NCBI GenBank assembly: GCA_028819945.1
Contig: JAPPKQ010000302.1
Location: 1-7,013, forward strand
Direction of reading: 5' to 3'
DNA length: 7,013 nucleotides
From: a bacterium
GTDB lineage: Bacteria; Actinomycetota; Acidimicrobiia; Acidimicrobiales; CATQHL01
Every line of letters begins with the position of its first letter. Within the stretch, counting starts at the first letter, position 1. A program made the position numbers and the translations under genes. The notes beneath the pieces were generated by a model. It had not been told where the DNA came from and did no database searches. It saw only the letters and a list, made by a program, of their open reading frames with translations. Shown here piece after piece: positions 6,611 to 7,013 of this stretch.

Positions 6611-7013
6611 TCAGGTCGATCCCCGCTGCCGCGTCGCGGCGCGCGGAACCGCGGCCGAGCGGCGGCGCTCGTCGCGGATCCGGCGGCGTCGCCGGTCGGT
6701 GGCGGCCTCGTCCACGCACATCCCGTCGACGTCGATCACCACGCCGTAGGCGTCGCGAGCGTGCGCCACCGTCACAGCACCGACGACGTAGTCGGCCAGC
6801 ACCAGTTCGGGCTCGCGGTCCAGAGGGTCGAGGTACCCGCCCCCGCCCATGGCGACGTAACGGTGGACGTCGTCGGGGCCCTGGGAGGTCTTGACGATGG
6901 GGTCGGCGAAGATCTCGAGTTCACCGTCGAGGGCGCCGAGGTCGTCGGGCACCGCACCACCGGCGAGCAGGTCGCGGACGTTGGTGTCGCGCTTGATGAC
7001 GAACTGGTTGGTG
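6611..7013 (-). CDS. hyuB: Hydantoinase/oxoprolinase B-type subunit, C-terminal end (cut by right edge)
   Basis: The visible 133 residues are the C-terminus of a HyuB-type subunit. TNQFVIKRDTNVRDLL at the edge, MGGGGYLDPLDREPELVLADY at about 55-75 (written here for orientation), and the following VVGAVTVAHARDAYGVVID are characteristic of the end of the hydantoinase B domain. The tail beyond is basic and Arg-rich (RRRRRIRDERRR) and looks low in structure. HyuB-type proteins are usually 500-600 residues or more, so most of it lies to the right of the window. In acetone and acetophenone carboxylases the HyuB-like subunit pairs with HyuA-like subunits to form the catalytic core, so this and the next gene almost certainly form a complex. 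The 5-base spacing to the GTG of HyuA supports co-translation. A GTG at 6952 is only an internal codon. Confidence 0.9.
   Translation of the reverse strand, partial: TNQFVIKRDTNVRDLLAGGAVPDDLGALDGELEIFADPIVKTSQGPDDVHRYVAMGGGGYLDPLDREPELVLADYVVGAVTVAHARDAYGVVIDVDGMCVDEAATDRRRRRIRDERRRSAAVPRAATRQRGST

Noticed and set aside
4572..6749. A 725-codon open frame on the plus strand, opposite HyuA
   Set aside because: It is antisense to a gene with clear family motifs throughout. Its composition (Arg, Gly, His, Asp, Val-rich, no recognisable domain) is what GC-biased codon use produces on the opposite strand.

Overview
This window is a GC-rich bacterial stretch in which every gene I can support lies on the minus strand. 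It reads from the right edge to the left edge as one or two linked catabolic operons. Strong G/C bias at third codon positions gives long open frames on the opposite strand, but these are shadows. Gene content and base composition fit a high-GC environmental bacterium. An actinobacterium, possibly of the Acidimicrobiia, is my best guess, but no marker gene is present and a high-GC proteobacterium is not excluded.

Layout in transcription order: (1) the C-terminal end of a hydantoinase/oxoprolinase B-type subunit (HyuB), cut by the right edge; (2) a complete HyuA-type subunit of about 700 residues; (3) an M20-fold metallopeptidase-like protein of 436 residues with unusual substitutions at metal-site positions; (4) a two-domain vicinal-oxygen-chelate (VOC) protein of extradiol dioxygenase type, 305 residues; (5) a 97-residue cysteine-rich protein resembling the gamma subunit of acetone carboxylase; (6) a 163-base gap holding a perfect hairpin and a 21-base tandem repeat; (7) a class I aldolase of the DapA/NAL superfamily that most resembles hydratase-aldolases of the NahE/PhdJ type; (8) the N-terminal half of an HpaB-type FADH2-dependent aromatic hydroxylase, cut by the left edge.

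Genes 1 to 5 are packed with gaps of 5 bases or less, or with 4-base ATGA overlaps, so they are almost certainly co-transcribed and partly translationally coupled. Genes 7 and 8 are 17 bases apart and lie beyond the repeat, so they may be the tail of the same operon or a second unit. HyuA plus HyuB plus an acetone-carboxylase-gamma-like protein is closer to the ATP-dependent ketone carboxylases (acetone and acetophenone carboxylase) than to a plain hydantoinase. The hydroxylase, ring-cleavage-type dioxygenase and hydratase-aldolase resemble the steps of aromatic meta-cleavage. Together they suggest an uncharacterised pathway for an aromatic or heteroaromatic ketone, amide or lactam. The substrate cannot be read from the sequence. 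No RNA gene, CRISPR array, insertion sequence, transporter or regulator is visible.
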